DNA from: Oscillospiraceae bacterium
Lineage (GTDB): Bacteria; Bacillota; Clostridia; Oscillospirales; Ruminococcaceae
Assembly (NCBI GenBank): GCA_017991935.1
Contig: JAGOPP010000006.1
Coordinates: 1 to 64,000, forward strand
Direction: 5' to 3'
DNA: 64,000 nt
Shown here: in pieces, positions 7,179 through 16,144 of the stretch
Layout of the letters: every line of letters starts with the position of its first letter
Position numbering within the stretch: the stretch's first letter is position 1
Notes under the pieces: generated by a model
What the model was told of the DNA's origin: nothing
The model's input: the letters and a program-made list of their open reading frames with translations, nothing else
Database searches by the model: none
Translations under genes and position numbers: made by a program

Positions 7179-8159
7179 ATGGAACATGCGGTGGAGCTGT
7201 TTGGGAGCTTTGATGAGAACGTCCGGCTGCTGGAAAAGGAATATAACGTCGTGATTATCTGCCGGGGCACGCAGGTCAAGGTGACCGGCGAGCCGGAGGA
7301 TGTCGCCTCCGCCGTCCGCGCCGTGCAGGGCCTGCTCTCCCTGATCGAGCAAGGGGAGCAACTGACGGATCAAAACGTCCGCTACGTCATGACGCTTGTC
7401 AAGGAGGGGCGGGAGGAGAAGATCCGCGAATTCTCCGGGGACTGCATCTGCATCACGGCGAAGGGCAGGCCGATCAAGGCGAAGACCCTCGCGCAAAAGG
7501 CGTATGTCGACACCATCCGCAGCAGCACCATCACGATCGCCGTCGGGCCGGCCGGCACGGGCAAGACCTATCTTGCCGTGGCCATGGCGGTTCGCGCGTT
7601 TCGCGGGCAGGAGGTCAACCGCATCATCCTGACGCGCCCCGCGGTGGAGGCCGGGGAGAAGCTCGGCTTCCTTCCGGGCGATTTGCAAAACAAAGTCGAC
7701 CCCTATCTAAGGCCGCTGTACGACGCCCTGTTTGAGATGGTGGGGCCGGAGAATTACCAGCGCTTTGTGGAAAAAGGCAACATCGAGGTCGCGCCGCTCG
7801 CCTACATGCGCGGGCGCACGCTCGACGACTCCTTCATCATCCTCGACGAGGCGCAGAACACCACGCCCGAGCAGATGAAAATGTTCCTGACGCGCCTCGG
7901 CTATAACTCCAAGATCGTCGTCAACGGCGACATCACGCAGATCGACCTGCCCGCGATCAAGCGCAGCGGTCTGGTCGAGGCGACAAAGATCCTCAAAGGG
8001 GTCGAGGACATCGCGTTTATTCGCTTCACGGAGCGGGACGTCGTGCGTCACCGGCTCGTGCAGAATATCATCAAGGCTTACGAAAAATACGACGAAGGGA
8101 GAAACAAGGAGAATGGCGCTCGCAAAAGTTATCATCTCAAATCGGCAGAAGGAAATTAA
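7179..8159 (+). CDS. PhoH-family ATPase
   Basis: From the ATG at 7179 this gives 326 residues. The N-terminal ~90 residues resemble a KH/RNA-binding-like region. The PhoH ATPase follows with Walker [26 protein letters not shown], Walker [18 protein letters not shown] and [10 protein letters not shown]. PhoH2-like proteins adjoin ybeY and are linked to RNA metabolism. The AAAAGGAG ribosome site (7136-7143) is too far from 7179 but ideally placed for an in-frame ACG at 7152. Reading from there adds TEQIVDIER, similar to family N-termini, so the true start may be non-canonical. It overlaps ybeY by 47 bases. Confidence 0.93.
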   Translation: MEHAVELFGSFDENVRLLEKEYNVVIICRGTQVKVTGEPEDVASAVRAVQGLLSLIEQGEQLTDQNVRYVMTLVKEGREEKIREFSGDCICITAKGRPIKAKTLAQKAYVDTIRSSTITIAVGPAGTGKTYLAVAMAVRAFRGQEVNRIILTRPAVEAGEKLGFLPGDLQNKVDPYLRPLYDALFEMVGPENYQRFVEKGNIEVAPLAYMRGRTLDDSFIILDEAQNTTPEQMKMFLTRLGYNSKIVVNGDITQIDLPAIKRSGLVEATKILKGVEDIAFIRFTERDVVRHRLVQNIIKAYEKYDEGRNKENGARKSYHLKSAEGN

Positions 8160-8613
8160 AATTCCCACCGGAATCCGCCTCCTGATCAGGCGCTGCTGCG
8201 AAGCCACTCTCCAGACCGAGGGTTTCCCGGAGACGGCGGAAATCAGCCTCAGCTTTGTTTCCAAGGCGGAGATCCGCAAGCTCAACGCCGAATTCCGCAG
8301 AGTGGACGCCGTCACGGATGTGCTGTCCTTCCCGCTCGGCGAGAACGGGAATTACGACCACGACCCGGATACCGGCGCGCTGATGCTCGGCGACGTGGTC
8401 CTCTGCATGCAAAAGGCCGAGGAGCAGGCAGATCTCTACGGCCACTCCCTTCAGCGCGAGGTCGCCTACCTGACCGTCCATTCGGTGCTGCACCTGCTGG
8501 GCTACGACCATGTCGACGGCGGGCTCGAGCAGGTCCGCATGCGGGAGCGGGAGGAGACCGTGCTCGCGAAGCTCGGCCTGCAAAGGGACGCCTCCTACGT
8601 CGGCGAGGAATAG
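8113..8613 (+). CDS. ybeY: Endoribonuclease YbeY (rRNA maturation)
   Basis: The 166-residue metalloprotein carries the diagnostic HSVLHLLGYDH zinc motif near residue 125 and the FRRVDAVTDVLSFP motif. YbeY takes part in 16S rRNA 3'-end maturation and 70S quality control. It begins inside the 3' end of the phoH-like gene in another frame, so the two are translationally linked, and era follows 66 bases later: the common phoH-ybeY-era order of Firmicutes. The cdd and dgkA genes often found between them are missing here. Confidence 0.95.
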   Translation: MALAKVIISNRQKEIKIPTGIRLLIRRCCEATLQTEGFPETAEISLSFVSKAEIRKLNAEFRRVDAVTDVLSFPLGENGNYDHDPDTGALMLGDVVLCMQKAEEQADLYGHSLQREVAYLTVHSVLHLLGYDHVDGGLEQVRMREREETVLAKLGLQRDASYVGEE

Positions 8614-8679
8614 GGCGTCCGCGTTCCCAAAAGGCGGGAGGCCGGGCAAAGCCCCGGCCGTGAAAGGATTTTTAGGTAG

Positions 8680-9579
8680 ATGGAAGAGACCAAAGGCGCG
8701 TTTATCGCCATCGTCGGCCGGCCGAACGTCGGCAAGAGTTCCCTGTTAAACGCTTTTCTCGGCGAGAAAGTCGCCGCCGTCTCGGCAAAGCCGCAGACGA
8801 CCCGCACGCGGATCACCGGCGTTTTGACCAACGGCCCGCTGCAGCTCGTCTTTTTGGATACGCCCGGCCTGCACGAGCCGCGCAGCAAGCTCGCCGAATA
8901 TATGGTGAAGCAGGTCCGCGAATCCGTCGCGGACGTGGATCTCGCCGTCTTGGTCACGGATTCGCTCGGGGAGATCGCCAAGGCGGAATACGATCTGATG
9001 CAGCGCTTCAAAGAGCAGGGCCTCCCGGCCGTACTCTGCGTCAACAAGATCGACCTGCTAAAAAATAAGGGGGATATGCTCGCGAAGATCGCGGCTTTCT
9101 CCAAAGAGTTCGAGTTCGATCAGGTGATCCCGGTCTCCGCGCTGACCGGCGACGGCCTCGACATTTTGCTCGAGGAGATCGGCAAATACGCGCAGCCCGG
9201 CCCGCACTTTTTTGAGGACGACGTGCTCACCGACATGCCGGAGCGGGCGATCGCGGCGGAGCTGATCCGCGAAAAGCTGCTGACCGATCTTTCCGACGAG
9301 GTGCCGCACGGCATCGCAGTCGGCATCGAGAGCATGAAGGAGCGGGAGGACAAGGACCTCATCGACATCGAGGCCACGATCTACTGCGAAAAAGAGAGCC
9401 ACAAGGGCATCGTGATCGGCAAAAAAGGCGCGATGCTCAAAAGGGTCGGCATCGAGGCGCGGGAGGAGCTGGAGCGCTTCCTCGGCTGCAAGGTGAACCT
9501 TCAGCTCTGGGTCAAGGTCAAGGAGGACTGGCGCAACCGCGAGGGGCTGTTGCGCAACCTCGGCTTCAAAGAGACTTAA
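8680..9579 (+). CDS. era: GTPase Era
   Basis: At 299 residues it is the normal length. The N-terminal GTPase domain has G1 GRPNVGKS, a G2 region TTRTRITGV, G3 DTPGLHEP, G4 NKID and G5 SALTGDG. The C-terminal KH domain includes GIVIGKKGAMLKRVGIEAR. Era binds the 3' end of 16S rRNA during 30S assembly. It stands in the cluster with ybeY and recO. Confidence 0.97.
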   Translation: MEETKGAFIAIVGRPNVGKSSLLNAFLGEKVAAVSAKPQTTRTRITGVLTNGPLQLVFLDTPGLHEPRSKLAEYMVKQVRESVADVDLAVLVTDSLGEIAKAEYDLMQRFKEQGLPAVLCVNKIDLLKNKGDMLAKIAAFSKEFEFDQVIPVSALTGDGLDILLEEIGKYAQPGPHFFEDDVLTDMPERAIAAELIREKLLTDLSDEVPHGIAVGIESMKEREDKDLIDIEATIYCEKESHKGIVIGKKGAMLKRVGIEAREELERFLGCKVNLQLWVKVKEDWRNREGLLRNLGFKET

Positions 9580-9647
9580 AAATCGCGCAAAACGCCGCCG
9601 CGACGCAGCCGGCGGGCCGGTTTTCGCCCCGTGGGGCGGGTTCTTTA

Positions 9648-9668
9648 AAAAAGATTCAGGATCTTTTT
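9648..9668. terminator. Hairpin with A/T arms behind era
   Basis: AAAAAGAT pairs with ATCTTTTT around TCAGG. The remainder of 9580-9872 contains a GC hairpin (9624-9637) and a small repeat AAAGACA/TGTCTTT before 9842, but no convincing gene. Confidence 0.45.
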
Positions 9669-9872
9669 CCCATCGTTTTTTCGATCAAAGCCCGGGAGCG
9701 GAGCAGGAAGTTACGCCTCGCGCGGCCATGCAAAACGCTGTCGAAACCGGCGGTTCCATAGTTTTCCAAAACGGAGCCGCCGTCCCGAATTAGCGGATTT
9801 TCCCTCACATAGCGAAGCGGAAAAGACATAAACTGTCTTTGAACAAATCTTTGCGATTCGGAGGAAAAATCA

Positions 9873-10124
9873 GTGGAAGACAACAACAACAATAGCTGGG
9901 ATAGTTTCTTTAAATCCGGAAAAGTCTCGGATTATATTCATTATAGCGCCTCGAAGCGGAAGAGCCTCCGTTCGAAATACAACGAGGGGGAGATCAAACC
10001 CGCTCTTGCCGATCAGGTTGGGAGAAGCGACACCACCATGATGAAGCCGGCGCTCGCGGAGGACGTGGAGATCAAGCGTGCAGATGAAGACGGAGGGTTT
10101 GATCCTCAGGACACAGGATTATAA
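9873..10124 (+). CDS. YqzL-like small protein, extended form
   Basis: The GTG at 9873 has a clear GGAGG six to seven bases upstream; the product is 83 residues. Residues 8-25 (SWDSFFKSGKVSDYIHYS) match the pattern W-x2-F-x2-[ST]G-x-[IV]-x2-Y of YqzL, which lies between era and recO in Firmicutes just as here. YqzL is normally about 45-50 residues; this one has an additional ~50-residue polar tail (IKPALADQVG and KPALAEDVE are internal repeats). It overlaps recO by 47 bases. The function of the family is not known to me. Confidence 0.7.
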   Translation: MEDNNNNSWDSFFKSGKVSDYIHYSASKRKSLRSKYNEGEIKPALADQVGRSDTTMMKPALAEDVEIKRADEDGGFDPQDTGL

Positions 10125-10833
10125 GGAGAGCGACAAGCTGCTGACCATCCTGACGAAGGACGCCGGCGTTGTGACGGCGTACGCCGGAGGGGCCTCCAAG
10201 CTCAAAAACCGGTTCTCCTGCTGCGCGTCCCCGCTGTGCTACGCGGAATTTGTCCTGTTTAAAAACCGGGAAAAGTACACCGTCGACAACGCCGAGCCCA
10301 AGGAGCTCTTTTTCAGGATCCGGCAGGATCTCACGAGCCTCTCGTACGCGAGCTATTTCTGCGAGCTCGCGATGGCCTGCATCCCGGCCGAGGAGCCCTC
10401 GGCGGAGATTTTGCGGCTGACGCTCAACACGCTGTATCTGTTAGAAAATAAGAAAAGGCCGCCCGAGCAGCTCAAGGCGATCTATGAGCTGCGCCTGATG
10501 AGCGTCTCCGGCTTCCGGCCCGACCTCGTCGCGTGCAGCGAATGCGGCGAGTACGAAAAAGAGCTGTTTTGGTTCTCGGCTGCGGAGGGCAAGGTCTGCT
10601 GCGGCGACTGTATGCCGGCGGCGGAGCAGGGGAGGCTCCCGCTCTCCAAAAGCGCCTTCTTTGCGGCGCGCCACATCGTCTACGCGCCGGATGAAAAGCT
10701 ATTTTCCTTTACAGTAGGCGGGGAGGCGCTCGGGGAACTTTCCGAGGCGGCGGAGCAATATCTCCTTTGCCGGACGGAACGAAATTATAAAACCCTCGAC
10801 TTTTTAAAAAGCGTCGGGGGCATGAATACATAG
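10078..10833 (+). CDS. recO: DNA repair protein RecO
   Basis: The 251-residue protein starts at a GTG (10078) with GGAG eight bases upstream, inside the end of the YqzL-like gene. The N-terminal OB fold is seen in TEGLILRTQDYKESDKLLTIL. The C-terminal zinc site is CSECGEYEKE...CCGDC. RecO loads RecA on SSB-coated ssDNA together with RecR in the RecF pathway. A hairpin terminator follows directly. Confidence 0.94.
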   Translation: MQMKTEGLILRTQDYKESDKLLTILTKDAGVVTAYAGGASKLKNRFSCCASPLCYAEFVLFKNREKYTVDNAEPKELFFRIRQDLTSLSYASYFCELAMACIPAEEPSAEILRLTLNTLYLLENKKRPPEQLKAIYELRLMSVSGFRPDLVACSECGEYEKELFWFSAAEGKVCCGDCMPAAEQGRLPLSKSAFFAARHIVYAPDEKLFSFTVGGEALGELSEAAEQYLLCRTERNYKTLDFLKSVGGMNT

Positions 10834-10863
10834 AAATCGGCGTTTTGAGAACGCCGATTTTCA
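10834..10863 (+). terminator. Terminator of recO
   Basis: AAATCGGCGTT (10834-10844) pairs with AACGCCGATTT (10850-10860). Confidence 0.85.
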
Positions 10864-10883
10864 TCATCGGGGGAAAATAAAAC

Positions 10884-13268
10884 ATGACTGAAAACAGACA
10901 CTACCATGCGCTGGAGCTGGACAAGATCCTCGACCGGCTCGCCGATCTCGCCGGGTGCGAGGACAGCCGCCAGATGGCGCTCAGGACCGAGCCGGCGGCG
11001 ACGCTGCGCGAGGTCTCCCGCCAAATGGGATTTACGGCCGACGCCCACATGATGAACAGCCGGTACGGCGCGCCCACCCTGCGCGGGATGAAGAACGTCT
11101 GCGGGACCCTGCGCCGGGCGCAGATGGGCGCGACGCTCGCGCTCGCCGAGTTTTTGGAGGTCGAGCGATTCCTCGCCGCGCTGCGCGAGATGAAGGCGTT
11201 CCGCGACAACTTCGACAAGGACGAAAGCACTTCGCTGGACCCGCTTTTCGAGAGTTTGGCGCCGAACCGTGCCTTGGAGGAAAAGATCGGCTTCGTCGTC
11301 GTCTCCGAGGAGGAAATCAGCGACACCGCGAGCCCGGAGCTCGCCGACATCCGCCGGAAGATCAAAAATTCTCAGGCGAAGGTGCGCGAGGCGCTCGACC
11401 ACATGATCCATTCCCAGACCTACGCCAAATACTTGCAGGACCCGATCGTGACCATGCGGGACGGCCGCTACTGCGTCCCGGTCAAAGCCGAGTACCGCTC
11501 GGAAGTCAAGGGCATGGTGCACGACACCTCCGGCTCGGGCGCGACGATCTTCATCGAGCCGTCCTCCGTCGTCGAGGAGAACAACGAGACGCGCGTCTTA
11601 AAGGCAAAGGAGCAGGAGGAGATCCGCCGGATCCTTTATAACCTTTCTCAGGAGGTCGGCGCGGGCGCGGACAGGCTCACCGCCGACTATTCCGCGCTGA
11701 TCGAGCTGGACTACCATTTCGCCAAGGCGCGCCTCGCCGACGCGATGGACGCCTCCGTCCCGGCCCTGACCGACGACGGGATCGTCAGGCTCGTCCGCGC
11801 CCGCCACCCGCTGATCGACCGCAAGAAGATCGTCCCGGTGGACATTTCGATCGGCGCGGAGTTCGACGTGCTCGTCATCACCGGCCCGAATACCGGCGGC
11901 AAGACCGTCGCGCTCAAGACCCTCGGCCTGCTGACGCTGATGGCCATGTGCGGCCTGATGATCCCGGCCGGGGAATCGAGCTCCGTCTCCGTGTTCGGCT
12001 CCGTCTTTGCCGACATCGGCGACGAGCAGAGCATCGAGCAGAGCCTCTCCACGTTCTCGTCCCATATTTATAACACGATCCATATTTTGGCCGAGGCCGA
12101 CGACCGCAGCCTCGTGCTGCTCGACGAGCTCGGCGCCGGCACCGACCCGACCGAGGGCGCGGCCCTCGCGATCGCGATCATCGAGCGGCTCAAGCTCTAC
12201 GGCGCGAAGCTCGCGGCGACGACCCATTACCCCGAGATCAAAATTTACGCCTTACAGACGCCGCGCGTCGAGAACGCCTGCTGCGAATTCGACGTGCAGA
12301 CGCTCTCCCCGACCTACAAGCTGCTGATCGGCGTGCCGGGCCGGAGCAACGCGTTCGCGATCTCGGAGCACCTCGGCATGGATTCCTCGGTCGTCGAGCG
12401 GGCGAAGGATTTCATCACCGGGGAGAATATCCGCTTCGAGGAGGTCGTGACGAAGCTCGAAAACAGCCGCCGCGAGGTCGAGGAGGAGCGGGCGAAGGCG
12501 TCCCTCTTCCGCGCCGAGGCCGAGCGCATCAAGCGGGAGACCGAGAAACAGAAGGCCCAGTTCGAGGCCGACCGTGAGAAGGAGATGGAGCAGGCCCGCC
12601 TCGCGGCGAAAAAGGTGATGGAAAAGGCCCGCTACGAGGCCCAGAAGTTGGTCGACGAGATCAACGACACCAAAAAGCAGGTGAACGCCGAGAACGCCGT
12701 CGACATGGCCTCCCGCGCGAGGGCGCAGATGAAGGACGGCATGAAAAAGATCCAAGAGATCGCCGACCCGGTGCTGGGCCATGACGATGGTTACGTCCTG
12801 CCGCGGGCCCTCAAACGCGGCGACACGGTGCGCATCAGCGGGCTGACCAAGGAGGGCACGGTGCTCAGCGACCCCGACGGCGCGGGCTACTGCACGGTGC
12901 AGACCGGCATCGTCAAGACGAAGGTGAACATCCGCGAGCTGCGGCTGATCGAAAATAAGGCGAAAAAGACCACCCTTGGCGGCGGCAGCGTCACCAAGTC
13001 GATCGAGAGCCCGTCCAGACGGGCGGCGGCCTCGGAGCTCGACCTGCGCGGCATGGACGTGGAGAGCGCGCTCTTGGAGGTCGACCGCTTCATCGACGAA
13101 TGCGTGCTGATGAATTTCAAGACCGTGTCCATCATCCACGGAAAAGGCACCGGCGCGCTGCGCGCAGGAGTCCAGCAGGAGCTGAAGAAAAATAAATCCG
13201 TCCGAACCTACCGCCTCGGCGTCTACGGCGAGGGGGAGACCGGCGTGACGATTGTGGAGCTGAAATGA
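10884..13268 (+). CDS. mutS2: Endonuclease MutS2
   Basis: This is a 794-residue MutS2. The core and clamp region carries DPIVTMRDGRYCVPVKAEYR. The ABC ATPase has Walker A TGPNTGGKT near residue 337, signature LSTFSSH and Walker B VLLDELGAGTDP. A long charged coiled-coil runs over about 515-620. The C-terminal Smr nuclease domain (about 720-794) has LDLRGMDVESAL and HGKGTGALR. MutS2 suppresses recombination and rescues collided ribosomes rather than acting in mismatch repair. Its ATG overlaps the stop of nothing upstream; downstream it shares four bases (ATGA) with ogt. Confidence 0.97.
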   Translation: MTENRHYHALELDKILDRLADLAGCEDSRQMALRTEPAATLREVSRQMGFTADAHMMNSRYGAPTLRGMKNVCGTLRRAQMGATLALAEFLEVERFLAALREMKAFRDNFDKDESTSLDPLFESLAPNRALEEKIGFVVVSEEEISDTASPELADIRRKIKNSQAKVREALDHMIHSQTYAKYLQDPIVTMRDGRYCVPVKAEYRSEVKGMVHDTSGSGATIFIEPSSVVEENNETRVLKAKEQEEIRRILYNLSQEVGAGADRLTADYSALIELDYHFAKARLADAMDASVPALTDDGIVRLVRARHPLIDRKKIVPVDISIGAEFDVLVITGPNTGGKTVALKTLGLLTLMAMCGLMIPAGESSSVSVFGSVFADIGDEQSIEQSLSTFSSHIYNTIHILAEADDRSLVLLDELGAGTDPTEGAALAIAIIERLKLYGAKLAATTHYPEIKIYALQTPRVENACCEFDVQTLSPTYKLLIGVPGRSNAFAISEHLGMDSSVVERAKDFITGENIRFEEVVTKLENSRREVEEERAKASLFRAEAERIKRETEKQKAQFEADREKEMEQARLAAKKVMEKARYEAQKLVDEINDTKKQVNAENAVDMASRARAQMKDGMKKIQEIADPVLGHDDGYVLPRALKRGDTVRISGLTKEGTVLSDPDGAGYCTVQTGIVKTKVNIRELRLIENKAKKTTLGGGSVTKSIESPSRRAAASELDLRGMDVESALLEVDRFIDECVLMNFKTVSIIHGKGTGALRAGVQQELKKNKSVRTYRLGVYGEGETGVTIVELK

Positions 13269-13798
13269 TGAAAAACGTCAAGTGGATCGAGACGCCGGTC
13301 GGCATGCTGAAGGCCGTCGAAGAGGATGGCTTTCTGACGGAGCTGGATTTTGCCCGCAAAGCGGAAGCCGCTCCGTGCTCAAACGATTCCGCCATAGAGG
13401 AGCCGTGCTCAAGCAGCTCCGCCGCGGCGGAGCTGTGCTCAAACGATTCTGCCGTGCTCATGGAAACCGAGCGGCAGCTCCGGGACTATTTTTCCGGGAA
13501 AAGAAAGAGCTTTGACCTCCCCATCCGGACGGAGGGTACGGCGTTCCAGAAGGCCGTCTGGGACGCGCTGCTGGCGATCCCCTATGGGGAGGCGCGGACC
13601 TACGGAGAGATCGCCGCGGCGGTCGGGAAGCCCGGCGCCGCGCGGGCCGTCGGCACGGCCTGCCACGACAACCCGATCTCCATCGTGATCCCCTGCCACC
13701 GGGTGCTCGGCGCCGGGGACCGGCTGAACGGCTACGGCGGCGGGCTCGCAAACAAGGCGCGGCTGCTCGATCTGGAGGGTGCCTCCTACCGCAAATAG
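13265..13798 (+). CDS. ogt: Methylated-DNA-protein cysteine methyltransferase
   Basis: The 177-residue DNA alkylation repair protein has the C-terminal methyltransferase domain: TAFQKAVWDALLAIPYGEARTYGEIA, the acceptor motif VIPCHRV, and NGYGGGLANKARLLDLE. It accepts the alkyl group from O6-alkylguanine. The N-terminal ribonuclease-like domain is short and interrupted by about 25 low-complexity residues (roughly 36-62) with three Cys in repeated CSNDSA-type units, encoded by a short DNA repeat. Start ATG at 13265 overlaps mutS2 by four bases. Confidence 0.93.
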   Translation: MMKNVKWIETPVGMLKAVEEDGFLTELDFARKAEAAPCSNDSAIEEPCSSSSAAAELCSNDSAVLMETERQLRDYFSGKRKSFDLPIRTEGTAFQKAVWDALLAIPYGEARTYGEIAAAVGKPGAARAVGTACHDNPISIVIPCHRVLGAGDRLNGYGGGLANKARLLDLEGASYRK

Positions 13799-13820
13799 CC
13801 GGAACGCCTACATAACAATC

Positions 13821-13863
13821 AAGGGCCGCGGCCTGTTCCAAGAGGAACGGGCCGCGGCCCTTT
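13821..13863. terminator. Strong GC hairpin terminator
   Basis: AAGGGCCGCGGCC...GTTCC pairs with its complement across a short loop, ending in TTT. It separates ogt from the convergent pfp gene. Confidence 0.8.
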
Positions 13864-13973
13864 GCGTTTTACCGGGTCATGCGTTCGGGAGTTATCGGAG
13901 GATTCCCGCGCGGGGATTGGAAACGGGCGGGGAGGGGGAGGCGGGGCGTTCTACGCGGCCGCCGCGCGAAGGC

Positions 13974-15215
13974 TCAGGCGTGGATGAATTTCAGCTTCGG
14001 GTATCTCGGCAGGCCGTTTTCGGTTTTATAGTCCGGGGAGCCCTGAATGAGCGGCAGCGCGTAATCGAAATAGGCCTCCAACATGCCGTTCCCGGCCTCG
14101 TTGATCCATTCCCGCGGCACGGTCTTTTCCGCGTTGGCGACCTCCGCGAGGTCGACGAGCTTTGTGACGCAGCGGTATTCGCCGGACTCCGGCCGGGCGA
14201 AGGCGACCATCTTGCCGGTGACGCCGGAGACGGCGGCCTCCACGGCGGTCTTTCCGGCGAGGAAGGCCTCGTCGATGTCGGTTTTCGACGCGCAGTGCGC
14301 GCCGCACCTTTGGAGCAGCGAGAGCTCGATGCCGCGGACCTTCGCGCCGGTGTGGTCGCGGAGCATCTGGGCGAGCGTGGCCGCGAGCCCGCCGAGCTGG
14401 GCGTGCCCGAAAGAATCGGTGCTCTTGGCGAGGTCGCTGCCGTACTCGCTGACGAACCGGCCGTCTTTGTCGCAGATGCCCTCGGAGACGGCGATCACGG
14501 TGTGCAGATGATCTTTGCGGTAGGCGTCGACGTCGCGGAAAAACGTCTCCATATCGAACGTCACCTCCGGCAGATAGACGAAGGCCGGGCCCTCGCCGGA
14601 GACGGAGGCGAGGGCGGCGGCGGCCGCGAGCCACCCGGCGTGGCGGCCCATCATCTCGATGACGACGATCATCTCCTTGTCGTAGACCGCCGCGTCCTTG
14701 ACGATCTCGGCGACCGAGGTGGCGATGTATCTGGCCGCGGAGCCGAAGCCCGGGCAGTGGTCGGTGCCGACAAGGTCGTTGTCGATGGTCTTCGGGATGC
14801 CGATCACGCGGCACTCCCAGCCGGCATGCTCCATATATTCGGAGATCTTGCTGCAGGTATCCATGCTGTCGTTGCCGCCGTTATAAAAGAAATAGCGGAT
14901 CTCGTATTTTTGAAAGATTTCGAGGATGCGCCGGTAATCCGCGTCGTCCTCGTCGGCCTTTTTGAGCTTATAGCGGCAGCTCCCGATCAGGGAGGAGGGC
15001 GTATTCAGAAAGAGCGCAAGCTCGGCCGGGTCCTCTTTTCCCATATCGACGATCGCGTCGTCGAGCACGCCTCTGATGCCGTGGCGGGCGGCGAGGACGC
15101 GGGTGATGCAGCCGGTCTCCAGCGCGGTTTTGATCACCCCGTAGGCGCTGGAGTTGATGACGGAGGTGGGCCCGCCGGATTGCCCGATGAGACAGGCGCC
15201 CCTGAGTTCGCTCAT
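13974..15215 (-). CDS. pfp: PPi-dependent 6-phosphofructokinase
   Basis: The ATG at 15215 has AAAGGGTGG upstream and gives 413 residues. The protein phosphorylates fructose 6-phosphate with pyrophosphate, a reversible glycolytic step. Motifs are IGQSGGPTSVIN, YNGGNDSMDT (Asp where ATP enzymes have Gly), GIPKTIDNDLVGTDH (Lys marks the PPi type) and EMMGRHAGWLAA. It stands alone with its own promoter, divergent from a small membrane protein gene. The PPi preference is inferred from the two diagnostic residues. Confidence 0.93.
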   Translation of the reverse strand: MSELRGACLIGQSGGPTSVINSSAYGVIKTALETGCITRVLAARHGIRGVLDDAIVDMGKEDPAELALFLNTPSSLIGSCRYKLKKADEDDADYRRILEIFQKYEIRYFFYNGGNDSMDTCSKISEYMEHAGWECRVIGIPKTIDNDLVGTDHCPGFGSAARYIATSVAEIVKDAAVYDKEMIVVIEMMGRHAGWLAAAAALASVSGEGPAFVYLPEVTFDMETFFRDVDAYRKDHLHTVIAVSEGICDKDGRFVSEYGSDLAKSTDSFGHAQLGGLAATLAQMLRDHTGAKVRGIELSLLQRCGAHCASKTDIDEAFLAGKTAVEAAVSGVTGKMVAFARPESGEYRCVTKLVDLAEVANAEKTVPREWINEAGNGMLEAYFDYALPLIQGSPDYKTENGLPRYPKLKFIHA

Positions 15216-15265
15216 GGAAATTCCACCCTTTCTTTTCAAATAAAATAGATTAAGGTTCTTCCAAT

Positions 15266-15294
15266 ATTTTACTTGAAAAAAGCGGCGGATGCAA
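15266..15294 (-). promoter_or_regulatory. Promoter of pfp
   Basis: On the minus strand, TTGCAT (15294-15289), a 17-base spacer and TAAAAT (15271-15266). It lies only about 10 bp from the divergent promoter at 15304. Confidence 0.75.
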
Positions 15295-15303
15295 TGCAAG
15301 GAT

Positions 15304-15332
15304 TTGCCAAAAAACAAGTTCTCTGCTATACT
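15304..15332 (+). promoter_or_regulatory. Promoter of the membrane-anchored protein gene
   Basis: TTGCCA (15304-15309), a 17-base spacer and TATACT (15327-15332), back to back with the pfp promoter, so the two could share control. Confidence 0.75.
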
Positions 15333-15373
15333 ATTTTGGTGATTCTTTTTTTGAAAACAGGAGGAAAATCCGA

Positions 15374-15877
15374 ATGGCCGGATACAGAAAAAAAAGCGGT
15401 CCCGCGCCGCTCGCGGTGACGATCCTGCTGATCGCCGCCATCGCCGCCGCGGTTTTGATCGCGCCGCATTTTATGAAAGACAGCGCCCCGGAGGAGGAAT
15501 ATCCTTGGATCGAGGCGGACGGGGCGGCCGTCGGCGGCTCGCTCTCGGGGGTGACCTATTCCGGCGCGCGCAACGACGCCTCCAAGCTCTCCTACTCCAT
15601 CGCGGAGGAGATCCGGGTCAAGGACGGCGCCGCCACGCTGAAGATCGAAAATCCGGGCAAAAACACCCTGCTGATGACCGTCACCGTCACGGTGGGCGGC
15701 GAGCAGGTCTATCAGACCGGCTACCTGAAGCCCGGCCAATATATCCTTACCGACGCGCTCGACGCCCCGCTCGACCCGGGCACCTACGCGGGCACCGCCG
15801 TATTCGAGGGCTTCGACCCCGAGACGGAGGAGAGCAGAGGCACCATCTCCGTCGACGTCGGGCTCTCCGTCCGGTGA
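15374..15877 (+). CDS. Hypothetical membrane-anchored protein, 167 aa
   Basis: Residues 13-33 form one N-terminal transmembrane anchor after a basic MAGYRKKSG start. The remaining ~130 residues face outward and look beta-rich (EIRVKDGAATLKIENPGKNT, TVTVTVGGEQVYQTGYLKPGQ, DPGTYAGTAVFEGFDPE), like an immunoglobulin-type or CARDB-like sandwich. I do not know the family. It is monocistronic, with a clear promoter and terminator. Confidence 0.75.
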   Translation: MAGYRKKSGPAPLAVTILLIAAIAAAVLIAPHFMKDSAPEEEYPWIEADGAAVGGSLSGVTYSGARNDASKLSYSIAEEIRVKDGAATLKIENPGKNTLLMTVTVTVGGEQVYQTGYLKPGQYILTDALDAPLDPGTYAGTAVFEGFDPETEESRGTISVDVGLSVR

Positions 15878-15933
15878 CGGCGCGCGGTGAGGATTTCCTT
15901 TTTCGGAACGCCGGATCCAAGTATTTTCACGCA

Positions 15934-15969
15934 AAAGAACCCCATGGGCGCATACCCGTGGGGTTCTTT
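15934..15969 (+). terminator. Terminator
   Basis: AAGAACCCCATGGG pairs with CCCGTGGGGTTCTT around a short loop, ending in T residues. Confidence 0.85.
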
Positions 15970-16079
15970 CTATGGGCAAAAGAAAAAATTCTGCTTTTTC
16001 AGGAAAAAATATGAATAAATTGTACACTTTGGTTAAAAAAAATAAAAAAGTATTGTGCAAAGTATATATCTACGCTTTA

Positions 16080-16113
16080 TTCGACAAAAAACGACAAAAA
16101 CAAATGTTAAAAT
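16080..16113 (+). promoter_or_regulatory. Possible Spo0A box and promoter
   Basis: TTCGACA at 16080-16086 equals the complement of the 0A box TGTCGAA. A second, weaker copy (AACGACA, 16090-16096) follows exactly ten bases later. A TAAAAT -10 lies at 16108-16113, with no good -35, as is usual for Spo0A-activated sigma-A promoters. Function is inferred from motif and spacing. Confidence 0.45.
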
Positions 16114-16144
16114 GAAAACACTTCGATGAGTAGGCGGCGGTTTT

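Noticed and set aside
9656..9892. 78-codon minus-strand frame before the YqzL-like gene
   Set aside because: No ribosome site, no recognisable pattern, and it overlaps the start of a conserved-position gene.
13779..15248. 489-codon open frame opposite pfp
   Set aside because: Shadow of the PPi-PFK gene, whose motifs, promoter and ribosome site are clear.
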